Assembly (NCBI GenBank): GCA_964353935.1
Contig: CAYGXL010000017.1
Location: 1-30,173, forward strand
Length of the DNA: 30,173 nt
Direction of reading: 5' to 3'
DNA from: JAOUJD01 sp964353935
GTDB lineage: Bacteria; Pseudomonadota; Gammaproteobacteria; Burkholderiales; Burkholderiaceae_F
Position numbers and translations under genes: made by a program. The notes beneath the pieces are model-generated. The model ran no database searches and had not been told where the DNA came from. It saw only the letters and a program-made list of their open reading frames with translations. How positions within the stretch are numbered: the first letter of the stretch is position 1; every line of letters begins with the position of its first letter. Of this stretch, positions 14,614 through 22,437 are shown one piece after another.

Positions 14614-15609
14614 ATGCCCGCCCAGACCAACGCACCACTGCCAGAAGGCCTCGAGGTAGGCGGCTACCGCATTGTAAAGAAGATATCCAGCGGCGGATTC
14701 TCGATCGTCTATCTGGCCACGGACGACCAGGGCAACTCCGTCGCGATCAAGGAGTACCTGCCCGCGTCGCTCGCGCAGCGCAGGCCGGGCGAACTGCTTC
14801 CGTACATCGCGCCCGAGAACCTCAACACCTACCGCATCGGCCTGAAGTGCTTCTTCGAGGAGGGCCGCGCGCTCGCTTCGATCTATCACCCCAACATCGT
14901 CCGCGTCCTGAATTTCTTCCGCGCGAACGAGACCGTATACATGGTGATGAAGTACGAGTCGGGCCGCTCGCTGCAGGAGCACGTGCTGCGCAACCGCAGC
15001 AAGGAACAGAAGGACGTCCTGTCCGAGCGCTTCATCCGTCGCGTGTTCGCGCAGGTGATGAACGGCCTGCGCGAGGTGCACTCGAACCGGCTGCTGCACC
15101 TCGACGTCAAGCCGGCGAACGTCTACCTGCGCATGGACGGCACGCCGATCCTGCTCGACTTCGGCGCCGCGCGCCAGACGCTGCAGCGGGACATCAGCAA
15201 GACTTACCCGATGTACACGCCCGGGTTCGCCGCGCCGGAGCTCTACAAGCGCGACGCGGAACTCGGCCCGTGGACCGACGTGTATTCGATCGGCGCGTGC
15301 ATCTACGCGTGCATGTCCGGCATGCCGCCGCAGGAGTCGGACGCGCGGCTGAAGGAGGACAAGATGCCGACGGCGCTGCGCGCGTTCCGCGGCCTGTACT
15401 CGAACGAACTGATCTCGATGATCGAGCGCTGCCTGCGGCTCAATTCGCTCGAACGCCCGCAGACGGTCTACGCGGTGCAGAAGGAACTGCTGCAGACGGT
15501 GCCGGAACGGCCCGAGTTCACGCTGATGGAACGCACCGGCGCGCGCGTCCGCAATCTCCAGGCGCGCATGACGCGCTTCCTGAAGGACCACAACATCACC
15601 TGGTTCTAG
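14614..15609 (+). CDS. Serine/threonine protein kinase (Hanks type)
   Basis: This is a 331-residue soluble kinase. The ATG at 14614 sits just before the domain; earlier in-frame starts run back into yicC. Visible are the glycine loop (I-S-S-G-G-F-S-I-V-Y), the ATP-binding Lys46 (VAIKEYLP), Glu in the C-helix (F-F-E-E-G-R-A-L), the catalytic loop HLDVKPANVYL (Asp164, Lys166, Asn169) and the LDFGAAR metal-binding loop (Asp182), followed by Y-T-P-G-F-A-A-P-E. The residue before the catalytic Asp is Leu, not Arg, so it is a non-RD kinase. No transmembrane helix, PASTA or other sensor domain is present. A PP2C phosphatase follows 104 nt downstream, the usual kinase/phosphatase pairing, and rph comes next. 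Substrates are unknown. Confidence 0.93.
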   Translation: MPAQTNAPLPEGLEVGGYRIVKKISSGGFSIVYLATDDQGNSVAIKEYLPASLAQRRPGELLPYIAPENLNTYRIGLKCFFEEGRALASIYHPNIVRVLNFFRANETVYMVMKYESGRSLQEHVLRNRSKEQKDVLSERFIRRVFAQVMNGLREVHSNRLLHLDVKPANVYLRMDGTPILLDFGAARQTLQRDISKTYPMYTPGFAAPELYKRDAELGPWTDVYSIGACIYACMSGMPPQESDARLKEDKMPTALRAFRGLYSNELISMIERCLRLNSLERPQTVYAVQKELLQTVPERPEFTLMERTGARVRNLQARMTRFLKDHNITWF

Positions 15610-15713
15610 CGCGCAGCGCCCGCAACGGCCTCCTGCCCCGCGACGGTTGATCCGGGCTCGATGCGTGGCGTAGGCTCGCGGACTACAGGGTTGAAAGGCA
15701 ACGAGCGCAGCGG

Positions 15714-16652
15714 ATGCGGTTCTCGGTCTACCAGGAAAGCAAGAAGGGCGGTCGCAAGGTCAACCAGGACCGGATGGGGTACCTGTACACCCGCGATTCG
15801 CTGCTGATGCTCGTGGCCGATGGCATGGGCGGGCATGCCCGGGGCGAGGTCGCCTCGCAACTGACCCTGCAGACGATGGCCGCGATCTACCAGCGCGACG
15901 CCAAGCCGCTGCTGACCGATCCGGTGCGCTACCTCGAGGAAGCGGTGCTCGCGGCGCACCGCGAACTGCATCGCTATCGCGCCGAACATTCGCTGCCTGA
16001 GGCGCCACGCACCACGCTGGTCGCCTGCATCGTGCAGCAGGGCATGGCTATCTGGGCGCACGTCGGTGATTCGCGCCTGTACCTGATCCGCGGCGGTCGG
16101 ATCGCGGAGCGCACCCTCGATCACTCGCGTGTCCACCACCTGGTGCAGGCCGGTCTGATCCGCCCCGAGGACGCCAAGGATCATCCCGAGCGCAACCGGA
16201 TCTTCAATTGCATCGGCGCCTACGTGGCGCCAACCGTCGAGATCAGCCGTCCGTTCGCGCTGCGCAACGGCGACACGGTGCTGCTGTGCTCCGATGGCCT
16301 GTGGGGTTCGCTGAACGACCGCCAGGTCGCCGAGGGCTTCACCGGCAAGACGGTGATGCGGGCCGTGCCTGAACTGATGGAACTCGCGCTCGAACTCGGC
16401 GGCCCGGACTCGGACAACTGCACGGCGGTCGCCATGACCTGGGCCGGCACCGAGTCGATGGAAATGGTGCCTCCGAGCGAGGCGCCGGTGTCGACGCTGC
16501 TCATCCCGGAAGGGACGATCGCGTCGACCATCCACATGCCGCGAGTGGGCGAGGCCGACGACGAAGCGGAACTGTCCGAGGAGGAGATCGACGACGCCGT
16601 CGCCGAGATCCAGCGGGCCATCTCCCGCGCGGCGAGGCTCGTCAACAAGTAG
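15714..16652 (+). CDS. PP2C-family protein serine/threonine phosphatase
   Basis: This is a 312-residue cytoplasmic Mn/Mg-dependent phosphatase. All PP2C motifs are present: N-Q-D-R-M-G, LVADGMGGHARGEVAS, H-V-G-D-S-R-L-Y-L-I-R, L-L-C-S-D-G-L-W-G and D-S-D-N-C-T-A-V-A. The metal-ligand Asp residues are intact, so it should be active. The catalytic domain ends at about residue 245. The remaining ~65 residues form an acidic tail (EADDEAELSEEEIDDAVAEI) with a predicted C-terminal helix, which is not part of the standard fold. It most likely reverses the action of the kinase encoded just upstream. The start at 15714 has no strong ribosome-binding site; it is fixed by the F-S-V-Y-Q-E-S-K-K-G-G-R-K-V-N-Q-D beginning. 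Confidence 0.94.
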   Translation: MRFSVYQESKKGGRKVNQDRMGYLYTRDSLLMLVADGMGGHARGEVASQLTLQTMAAIYQRDAKPLLTDPVRYLEEAVLAAHRELHRYRAEHSLPEAPRTTLVACIVQQGMAIWAHVGDSRLYLIRGGRIAERTLDHSRVHHLVQAGLIRPEDAKDHPERNRIFNCIGAYVAPTVEISRPFALRNGDTVLLCSDGLWGSLNDRQVAEGFTGKTVMRAVPELMELALELGGPDSDNCTAVAMTWAGTESMEMVPPSEAPVSTLLIPEGTIASTIHMPRVGEADDEAELSEEEIDDAVAEIQRAISRAARLVNK

Positions 16653-16681
16653 CTTCGGCTGCGCTAGTCTTGCCGGCACCC

Positions 16682-16698
16682 CGAGGCGGTCCGCCTCG
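16682..16698 (+). terminator. Hairpin between the phosphatase gene and rph
   Basis: CGAGGCG-GTC-CGCCTCG forms a 7-bp stem followed by TTCTC, 30 nt after the phosphatase stop and 18 nt before rph. It is a weak terminator or a structure in the rph leader. Confidence 0.35.
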
Positions 16699-16716
16699 TT
16701 CTCCGGAATCCAGCGA

Positions 16717-17448
16717 ATGCCAACAGACATGCAGCGCCCCAGCGGGCGGCGCCACGACCAACTGCGTCCCGTCCGGCTGACGCGCAACTACACCCGGCAC
16801 GCCGAAGGCGCGGTGCTCGTCGAGTTCGGCGACACCAAGGTCATCTGCACGGCGAGCGTCGAGGAAAAGGTCCCGCCGTTCCTCAAGGGCAAGGGGCAGG
16901 GCTGGGTGACCGCCGAGTACGGCATGCTGCCGCGCTCGACCAACACCCGCTCCGATCGCGAGGCCGCACGCGGCAAGCAGAGCGGCCGTACGCAGGAGAT
17001 CCAGCGGCTCATCGGGCGCAGCCTGCGTTCGGTGATCGACCTCGCCGCGCTCGGCGAGCGAACGCTGCAGATCGACTGCGACGTCATCCAGGCCGACGGC
17101 GGAACGCGCACGGCTGCGATCACCGGCGCTTTCGTCGCCACCTACGATGCGATTCGGTGGCTGCGCGAGCGCGGGATGATCGAGACGCAGCCGGTGGTCG
17201 ATTTCGTCGCCGCCGTCTCGGTCGGCGTGTTCCAGGGCGTTCCGCTGCTCGACCTGGACTATGCCGAGGACTCGAAGTGCGAGACGGACATGAACGTCGT
17301 GATGACTGGCGGCGGCGGCTTCGTCGAGGTGCAGGGCACGGCCGAAGGCAAGCCGTTCACGCGCGAGCAGATGGATACGCTGCTCGAACTCGCGCGACAG
17401 GGCATCACTTCCCTGGTCGCGGCGCAGAAGGCGGCCCTGCAACTTTGA
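16717..17448 (+). CDS. rph: Ribonuclease PH
   Basis: This 243-residue phosphorolytic 3'-5' exoribonuclease trims tRNA precursors and works as a hexamer. It begins R-P-S-G-R-R-H-D-Q-L-R-P and continues with GSLVEFGDTKVICTASVEE-like sequence (here A-V-L-V-E-F-G-D-T-K-V), GWVTAEYGMLPRST and the phosphate-site segment S-G-R-T-Q-E-I-Q-R-L-I-G-R-S-L-R. The C-terminal half has QIDCDVIQADGGTRTAAITG and D-M-N-V-V-M-T-G-G-G-G-F-V-E-V-Q-G-T-A-E-G. Length equals the family norm (~238). ATG 16717 is preferred; ATG 16729 would also leave the fold intact. In related bacteria rph is normally followed at once by rdgB; here two unrelated genes intervene. Confidence 0.97.
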   Translation: MPTDMQRPSGRRHDQLRPVRLTRNYTRHAEGAVLVEFGDTKVICTASVEEKVPPFLKGKGQGWVTAEYGMLPRSTNTRSDREAARGKQSGRTQEIQRLIGRSLRSVIDLAALGERTLQIDCDVIQADGGTRTAAITGAFVATYDAIRWLRERGMIETQPVVDFVAAVSVGVFQGVPLLDLDYAEDSKCETDMNVVMTGGGGFVEVQGTAEGKPFTREQMDTLLELARQGITSLVAAQKAALQL

Positions 17449-17569
17449 ACGAGCCTCCTGCATTCGTCGGATAGGCGCGGCGCACGCCGCCGCGTAGCTT
17501 CGAGTCATCCCGAGATCCGGCGTGTGCCGGCAACCGGCGCGGTGAGCGCGTCAACTTCTGGAGGGTGAC

Positions 17570-17788
17570 ATGAGGCAGATTTCGTTCGAGGAATCGGCGG
17601 CGGTGGGCGGGGCGGCGTGCGGGGATCTGACGATGTCGGTGGGGCTGACGGGCGTGTCGATCAGCGGGTCGCTGGACAACTGGGCCAGCTGCATCGAAGG
17701 TGCAGCCGCCTGGATGAGTGACACCTACAACGGTTTCAGTGCGCACTACAGCACCGGGATCCCGTACGGCGAACCGCACGTCGGCTGA
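17570..17788 (+). CDS. Candidate bacteriocin/RiPP precursor with double-glycine-type leader
   Basis: This is a 72-residue peptide with a strong GGAGGG site 5 nt before the ATG. The N-terminus MRQISFEESAAVGGA has the layout of leaders cut by C39 peptidases: with cleavage after Gly14-Ala15, Val12 is at -4, Glu8 at -8 and Ile4 at -12. Cutting after Gly13-Gly14 is the alternative. The core (~57 residues) is rich in Gly, Ser and Ala (C-G-D-L-T-M-S-V-G-L-T-G-V-S-I-S-G-S-L), has two Cys (17 and 41) that could form a disulfide, and ends in an aromatic, Gly-rich tail (Y-N-G-F-S-A-H-Y-S-T-G-I-P-Y-G). A CPBP membrane protease gene follows 44 nt downstream. No C39 transporter is visible in the window. 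The bacteriocin role is inferred from leader, size and neighbour; I recognise no named family. Confidence 0.72.
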   Translation: MRQISFEESAAVGGAACGDLTMSVGLTGVSISGSLDNWASCIEGAAAWMSDTYNGFSAHYSTGIPYGEPHVG

Positions 17789-17832
17789 GCGACGGTCGTG
17801 GCAGCAGGGCCGTTCGCCTGCTGCCTCGCAAA

Positions 17833-18705
17833 ATGTTCATCAGCGCCTTGCTCGATCGCTGGAGCGGCCAGCTCGTGAGCGCGCCTGCGCGCATGATCGG
17901 CGCGGCCATCGCGGTGTTTGTGACTTCGATTCTTCCTGCGCCGGTGCTGAATCGCGTGGCGCACCTGCTGCCCGCATCGACCGAACCGCGCCTCGTCGCC
18001 TTCGCGGTGCAAGCGCTGATTCTTGCGTCGATCTTCGCCGCGCTGAAGGTCCGACCCGGGGCGCTGTCGTCGACGCCGCCGGGGCGAGAGGGCTTGGTCG
18101 CGGGCGCCTGGTTCGTCCTGGGCACGCTCGCGTTCTCGCTGCTGGTCACCGCGACGATGTTTCCGCGGGACTCGGAGGCCGGAAACCTGGCGAAGCTCGT
18201 GTCGATCTGGACCCGGGACTTTCCCGTAACGGGCCTCGCCGGTCGCCTGATGCTGGTCGGACTCCTCGTGCCGATCTTCGAGGAATTTCTCTACAGGGGC
18301 CTCATCCTTGGCCATCTGATGCGCAGCGTTCCCGGCTGGCTGGCTCTGGCCGTGACCACGGCGCTCTTCGCTGCGGGCCACGACTCCTGGCTGCTTTCGG
18401 GCCTGACCGGTTGTGCGCTCGGGCTTCTGTATCTGCGCTACCGCAGCGTGTGGCTCTGCGTACTCGTTCATGGGGCGCACAATCTCGTTTCCTCGGCCGG
18501 CGCCACTTTGCTGGTCGCGCACCTGCGTGACCAGCAGGTGTTCAAGTGGGTTGAGGGCCCGTTGCTGCCGCTTCAGGTTGCGTGGTTGGCGTTCGTGGTC
18601 GCTTGCCTGGCAAGGTTCGTCGCCGAGGTGTTTGCCAGAATCGAAGGTGGACCGCGCCGGCTCCTTCGCCAGCGCGCTGGAATCGCTGTGAACACTCGAC
18701 CCTGA
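17833..18705 (+). CDS. CPBP-family intramembrane metalloprotease (CAAX/bacteriocin-processing type)
   Basis: This 290-residue integral membrane protein has about eight hydrophobic segments. The CPBP (Abi/CAAX protease) motifs are complete: EEFLYRG (Glu150, Glu151, Arg155), F-A-A-G-H with His183, and H-G-A-H-N with His213 and Asn217. The family includes Rce1-type proteases and the Abi proteins beside bacteriocin genes, where members process peptides or confer self-immunity. The ATG at 17833 has no evident ribosome-binding site, so translation may depend on reading of the preceding peptide gene. The start is 44 nt after that stop, and the gene ends only 15 nt before rdgB. Position right after a double-glycine-leader peptide suggests maturation or immunity for that peptide. 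Confidence 0.88.
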   Translation: MFISALLDRWSGQLVSAPARMIGAAIAVFVTSILPAPVLNRVAHLLPASTEPRLVAFAVQALILASIFAALKVRPGALSSTPPGREGLVAGAWFVLGTLAFSLLVTATMFPRDSEAGNLAKLVSIWTRDFPVTGLAGRLMLVGLLVPIFEEFLYRGLILGHLMRSVPGWLALAVTTALFAAGHDSWLLSGLTGCALGLLYLRYRSVWLCVLVHGAHNLVSSAGATLLVAHLRDQQVFKWVEGPLLPLQVAWLAFVVACLARFVAEVFARIEGGPRRLLRQRAGIAVNTRP

Positions 18706-18720
18706 GTTCTGCTTCCCTGG

Positions 18721-19317
18721 ATGAATCGCCGCATCGTCATCGCCACCGGCAACCCCGGCAAGCTCCGCGAGTTCCGCCAGCTGCTCGCGCCCCTCGGTTG
18801 GGAAGTGATCCCGCAGACGGAACTCAACGTGGCGCCGGCGGAGGAGCCGCACCTGACGTTCCTGGAGAACGCGCTCGCGAAGGCGCGCCACGCAGCGTCC
18901 GCGACCGGGCTGCCCGCGCTCGCCGACGATTCGGGCGTCTGCGCGGCCGCGCTGCACGGCGCGCCGGGCGTGCTGTCGGCGCGCTTCGCCGGCGAACCAT
19001 CCGATGACGCGCGCAACAACGAAGAGCTGCTGCGACGGCTGGCGAGCGAGCGCGACCGGCGCGCGCACTACACGTGCGTGCTGGCCGCCGTGCGCGCGGC
19101 CGACGACCCGGAGCCGCTGATTGCCGACGCGCGCTGGCACGGCGAGATCATCCTGCAGCCGCGCGGCCGCGGAGGCTTCGGATACGACCCGCTGTTCCTG
19201 CTGCCGGAGATCGGCAAGACCGCGGCCGAGCTCGATCCCGTAGAGAAGAACCGCATCAGCCACCGGGGCCAGGCGATGGCCGAGCTCGCGCGCAGGATCG
19301 CCGCGGCCTGGGCCTGA
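18721..19317 (+). CDS. rdgB: XTP/dITP diphosphatase (RdgB/HAM1)
   Basis: This 198-residue cytoplasmic house-cleaning enzyme hydrolyses dITP, dXTP and ITP to the monophosphates and keeps them out of DNA and RNA. The conserved start I-V-I-A-T-G-N-P-G-K-L-R-E-F binds the triphosphate. TFLENALAKARHAA, GLPALADDSGVCAAAL (metal-binding Asp pair) and GAPGVLSARFAG follow, then GRGGFGYDPLF, K-T-A-A-E-L and K-N-R-I-S-H-R-G-Q-A. Length matches the family (~197). It starts 15 nt after the CPBP gene and hemW begins 18 nt later, so the three may share a transcript. No good ribosome-binding site is visible before the ATG. Confidence 0.97.
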   Translation: MNRRIVIATGNPGKLREFRQLLAPLGWEVIPQTELNVAPAEEPHLTFLENALAKARHAASATGLPALADDSGVCAAALHGAPGVLSARFAGEPSDDARNNEELLRRLASERDRRAHYTCVLAAVRAADDPEPLIADARWHGEIILQPRGRGGFGYDPLFLLPEIGKTAAELDPVEKNRISHRGQAMAELARRIAAAWA

Positions 19318-19335
19318 CTGCGACCCCCGCCGCAC

Positions 19336-20574
19336 GTGTCCTCCTCGATCGAGATCAAGCCTGCCGGCGGCGTGCGTTTGCCGGACGTCGCGACGTTGAT
19401 GCGTCCGGGCACGTTGTCGCTGCCTGCGTTGCCGCCGCTGTCGCTGTACGTCCATTTCCCGTGGTGCGTGCGCAAGTGCCCGTACTGCGACTTCAACTCG
19501 CACGAGCCCGACGCCAGCGGCATCCCCGAAGCGGCGTACCTCGACGCGCTCGTGGCCGACATCGAGGCCGCGCTGCCACTCGTCTGGGGACGTCCTGTCG
19601 TCAGCGTGTTCATCGGCGGCGGAACGCCGAGCCTGATGTCGGCGGCAGGTGTCGAGTGCCTGCTGTCCGATGTCCGTGCGCGGTTGCCGCTGGAAGCCGA
19701 TTGCGAGATCACGATGGAGGCCAACCCGGGCACGTTCGAGGCCGAGCGATTCGCGGCCTACCGCGCGGCCGGCGTGAACCGGCTGTCGATCGGCGTGCAA
19801 TCGTTCGACCCGGCCAAGCTGAAGGCGCTGGGGCGCATCCACGACCGCGCGCAGGCCGAGGCCGCTGCCGAACTCGCCCGCCGCGTCTTCGACAACTTCA
19901 ACCTCGACCTGATGTTCGGCCTGCCGTCGCAGTCGTTCGAGGAGGCGCAGGCCGACGTCGAGGCGGCGTTACGGTTCGCGCCGCCGCACCTGTCGCTGTA
20001 CCAGCTCACGCTCGAGCCCAACACCGTCTACGCGAAGTACCCGCCGGCGGTGCCGGACGACGACACCGTCGCCGCGATGCAGGAGTGGATCGAGGCGCGC
20101 ACGGCGCGGGCGGGTTACGGTCGCTACGAAGTGTCGGCGTATGCCCGGCCCGGCCGCGAGTGCCGTCACAACCTGAACTACTGGCGCTTCGGGGACTACC
20201 TCGGCGTCGGGGCCGGCGCCCACAGCAAGATCTCGTTTCCCCACCGCATCGTCCGGCAGGTCCGCTTCCGCCAGCCGGCCTCGTATCTCGAGCGGGCCGC
20301 GCGCGGCGAGTTCCTCGCCGAACACGTCGAAGTCGGCCGCTCGGACCTTCCGTTCGAGTTCATGCTGAACGCCCTCCGGCTTTCAGAGGGAGTGCCCGCC
20401 GGGCTGTTTGCCGAGCGGACCGGACTGCCGCCGTCGGCCATCGAGGGTCCGTTGCAGCGGGCCGAGGAGCGCGGCCTGGTCGAGCGCGATCAAACCCGAA
20501 TCCAGCCGACCGAGCTCGGTCGGCGGTTCCTGACGGATCTGCAGTCCCTCTTCCTGCCGGCTGATCGCACCTGA
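19336..20574 (+). CDS. hemW: HemW, radical-SAM heme chaperone-like protein
   Basis: This 412-residue radical-SAM protein belongs to the HemN-like family. Its iron-sulfur motif is C-V-R-K-C-P-Y-C-D-F in L-Y-V-H-F-P-W. It also has VFIGGGTPSLM, ITMEANPGTFE, NRLSIGVQSFD, NLDLMFGLPSQS and LSLYQLTLEPNT, all typical of HemW. HemW binds heme and is not the oxygen-independent coproporphyrinogen oxidase, with which it is often confused. The N-terminal ~35 residues are an extension; the GTG at 19336 follows rdgB closely, and an ATG at 19399 is an alternative. The C-terminal HemW domain is present (L-N-A-L-R-L-S-E-G-V). The last codons overlap the first NtrC-type palindrome of the glnA control region. 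Confidence 0.95.
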   Translation: MSSSIEIKPAGGVRLPDVATLMRPGTLSLPALPPLSLYVHFPWCVRKCPYCDFNSHEPDASGIPEAAYLDALVADIEAALPLVWGRPVVSVFIGGGTPSLMSAAGVECLLSDVRARLPLEADCEITMEANPGTFEAERFAAYRAAGVNRLSIGVQSFDPAKLKALGRIHDRAQAEAAAELARRVFDNFNLDLMFGLPSQSFEEAQADVEAALRFAPPHLSLYQLTLEPNTVYAKYPPAVPDDDTVAAMQEWIEARTARAGYGRYEVSAYARPGRECRHNLNYWRFGDYLGVGAGAHSKISFPHRIVRQVRFRQPASYLERAARGEFLAEHVEVGRSDLPFEFMLNALRLSEGVPAGLFAERTGLPPSAIEGPLQRAEERGLVERDQTRIQPTELGRRFLTDLQSLFLPADRT

Positions 20575-20582
20575 TCGGTGCG
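20566..20582 (+). promoter_or_regulatory. NtrC binding site 1
   Basis: CGCACC-TGATC-GGTGCG is a perfect dyad that matches the NtrC consensus TGCACC-N5-GGTGCA at 10 of 12 half-site positions. It overlaps the hemW stop and lies about 150 bp upstream of the sigma-54 promoter, a usual enhancer distance. Confidence 0.75.
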
Positions 20583-20588
20583 TCTTTA

Positions 20589-20605
20589 CGCGCTTTGGCG
20601 GTGCA
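20589..20605 (+). promoter_or_regulatory. NtrC-like site 2 (one good half)
   Basis: CGCGCT-TTGGC-GGTGCA has a perfect right half-site and a poor left one. Its centre is 23 bp from that of site 1, about two helical turns, so co-operative binding is plausible. A CATAAT hexamer at 20604-20609 overlaps its end and could be a -10 box of a basal promoter. Confidence 0.5.
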
Positions 20606-20681
20606 TAATGCCTCAATAGAGGGCGGTGGCGGCTGTTGCCGGTCTCTTTCCCCGTTGAGCGACCCGAGTGTAAACGCTTGA

Positions 20682-20698
20682 CGCACAAGGCTAGTGCA
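20682..20698 (+). promoter_or_regulatory. NtrC-like site 3, close to the promoter
   Basis: CGCACA-AGGCT-AGTGCA keeps GCAC-N7-GTGC. It ends 25 nt before the -24 element, where bound NtrC could modulate rather than activate. Confidence 0.5.
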
Positions 20699-20722
20699 GC
20701 GGCAAGCGGGGCGTACCGGGAT

Positions 20723-20740
20723 TTGGCACACTTCCTGCGT
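20723..20740 (+). promoter_or_regulatory. Sigma-54 promoter of glnA
   Basis: TTGGCACACTTCCTGC has TGGCAC at -24 and TGC at -12 with the required GG-to-GC spacing (GG at 20725-20726, GC at 20737-20738). Transcription would start near 20750, about 70 nt before the glnA ATG. Confidence 0.85.
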
Positions 20741-20821
20741 TGCGATGCCGCAGAACCCGGGGCGGGCAACAGCGGTTGTCCGGGGGACTGTTAACCGAGT
20801 GCGATTGAGGAGAACACATCG

Positions 20822-22234
20822 ATGGCCACGGCCAAAGACGTACTGAAGATGATTACGGACAACGAAGTTCTCTTCGTTGACCTCCGTTTCACGGATACCA
20901 AGGGCAAGGAGCAGCACGTCTCTGTTCCGGCCAAGATGTTCGACGAAGACAAGTTCGAGCACGGCCACGCCTTCGACGGTTCCTCGATCGCCGGCTGGAA
21001 GGGCATCGAGGCGTCCGACATGCTGCTGATGCCGGATCCCGTGTCCGCGCACATGGACCCGTTCCGCGAAGAGAACACGCTGATCGTCACGTGCGACGTG
21101 GTCGAGCCGTCGACCGGCAAGGGCTACGACCGCGATCCGCGCTCGCTCGCGAAGCGTGCCGAGGCGTACCTGAAGTCGACCGGCCTGGGCGACACCGCCT
21201 ACTTCGGCCCCGAACCCGAGTTCTTCATCTTCGACTCGGTGACGTGGAACATCGACATGTCCGGCAGCTCCGTCCGAATCAAGTCGGAGGAAGCGCCCTG
21301 GTCCACCGGCATTGACTACGAGGCCGGCAACCTGGCGCACCGTCCGCCGGTCAAGGGCGGCTACTTCCCGGTGCCGCCGACCGATTCGCTGCAGGACATC
21401 CGCTCCGAGATGTGCCTGCTGCTCGAGCAGCAGGGCGTCGAGGTCGAAGTGCACCACCACGAGGTGGCGGCGCCGGGCCAGTGCGAGATCGGCACCAAGT
21501 TCTCGACCCTCGTGAAGCGCGCCGACTGGCTGCAGATCATGAAGTACACGATCTGGAACGTCGCGGCGAGCTACGGCAAGACGGCGACCTTCATGCCGAA
21601 GCCGATCTTCGGCGACAACGGCTCCGGCATGCACGTGCACCAGTCGGTGTGGAAGGACGGCACCAACCTGTTTGCCGGCAATGGCTACGCGGGTCTGTCG
21701 GACTTCGCCCTCTACTACATCGGCGGCATCATCAAGCACGCGAAGGCGCTCAACGCGTTCACTAATCCGGGCACGAATTCCTACAAGCGCCTGGTGCCTG
21801 GCTTCGAGGCGCCGATCAACCTCGCCTACTCGGCGCGCAACCGTTCTGCCTCGTGCCGCATCCCGTATGTCAGCAACCCGAAGGGGCGCCGCGTCGAAGT
21901 GCGTTTCCCGGATCCGACCTGCAATCCGTACCTTGGCTTCGCTGCCATGCTGATGGCAGGCCTCGACGGCGTGCAGAACAAGATCCACCCGGGCGAGCCG
22001 ATGGACAAGAACCTGTACGACCTCGAGCCGGAAGAGGCGGCGAAGATTCCGCATCCATGCGCTTCGCTGGATGAGGCGCTCGAGAACCTCGACAAGGACC
22101 GCGAGTTCCTGACGCGCGGGGGCGTGTTTGCCAGCGACATGATCGACGCCTACATCGCGCTGAAGATGGAAGAGGTCACGCGCTTCCGCATGACGACGCA
22201 TCCGGTCGAGTTCGACATGTACTACAGCTTGTAA
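20822..22234 (+). CDS. glnA: Glutamine synthetase type I
   Basis: This 470-residue subunit of the dodecameric enzyme makes glutamine from glutamate, ammonia and ATP. It has the beta-grasp start (D-N-E-V-L-F-V-D-L-R-F-T-D-T-K-G), FDGSSIAGW, G-P-E-P-E-F-F-I-F-D, the metal-binding EVEVHHHEVAAPGQCEI, the ATP-binding KPIFGDNGSGMHVHQS, and NRSASCRIPYV. The adenylylation site is the Tyr at about 399 in K-N-L-Y-D-L, so the activity should be controlled by GlnE as in E. coli. Length equals the family norm (469). The ATG has GAGGAG 10 nt upstream. Transcription is probably nitrogen-regulated through the sigma-54 promoter and NtrC-type sites in front, and it ends at the hairpin at 22263. Confidence 0.98.
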   Translation: MATAKDVLKMITDNEVLFVDLRFTDTKGKEQHVSVPAKMFDEDKFEHGHAFDGSSIAGWKGIEASDMLLMPDPVSAHMDPFREENTLIVTCDVVEPSTGKGYDRDPRSLAKRAEAYLKSTGLGDTAYFGPEPEFFIFDSVTWNIDMSGSSVRIKSEEAPWSTGIDYEAGNLAHRPPVKGGYFPVPPTDSLQDIRSEMCLLLEQQGVEVEVHHHEVAAPGQCEIGTKFSTLVKRADWLQIMKYTIWNVAASYGKTATFMPKPIFGDNGSGMHVHQSVWKDGTNLFAGNGYAGLSDFALYYIGGIIKHAKALNAFTNPGTNSYKRLVPGFEAPINLAYSARNRSASCRIPYVSNPKGRRVEVRFPDPTCNPYLGFAAMLMAGLDGVQNKIHPGEPMDKNLYDLEPEEAAKIPHPCASLDEALENLDKDREFLTRGGVFASDMIDAYIALKMEEVTRFRMTTHPVEFDMYYSL

Positions 22235-22262
22235 CGGAGAGCTGCCGCTCGGCTCGAGAAGA

Positions 22263-22285
22263 GGGGCGGGCGACCGCCCCCTTTT
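22263..22285 (+). terminator. Rho-independent terminator of glnA
   Basis: GGGGCGG-GCGA-CCGCCCC is a 7-bp GC stem with a 4-nt loop, followed by C and TTTT, 28 nt after the glnA stop. Confidence 0.85.
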
Positions 22286-22437
22286 CATTCGGCCGGCTGC
22301 GGCGCTGGCAACCCCACGGATGGCACCGACAGTCACGGAAATGAGGGAAGTGGACCGGCAACACGCGGCACTCGCGGCCTTAGCGCACGCCTGCCTCGGA
22401 TACACTGGCCGCGTCCCAATGTCCGGGGAAACCGTCC

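Noticed and set aside
20589..20615. A sigma-70 promoter for basal glnA transcription around CATAAT
   Set aside because: No -35 element at a normal distance could be placed, so I mention it only under the NtrC-like site.
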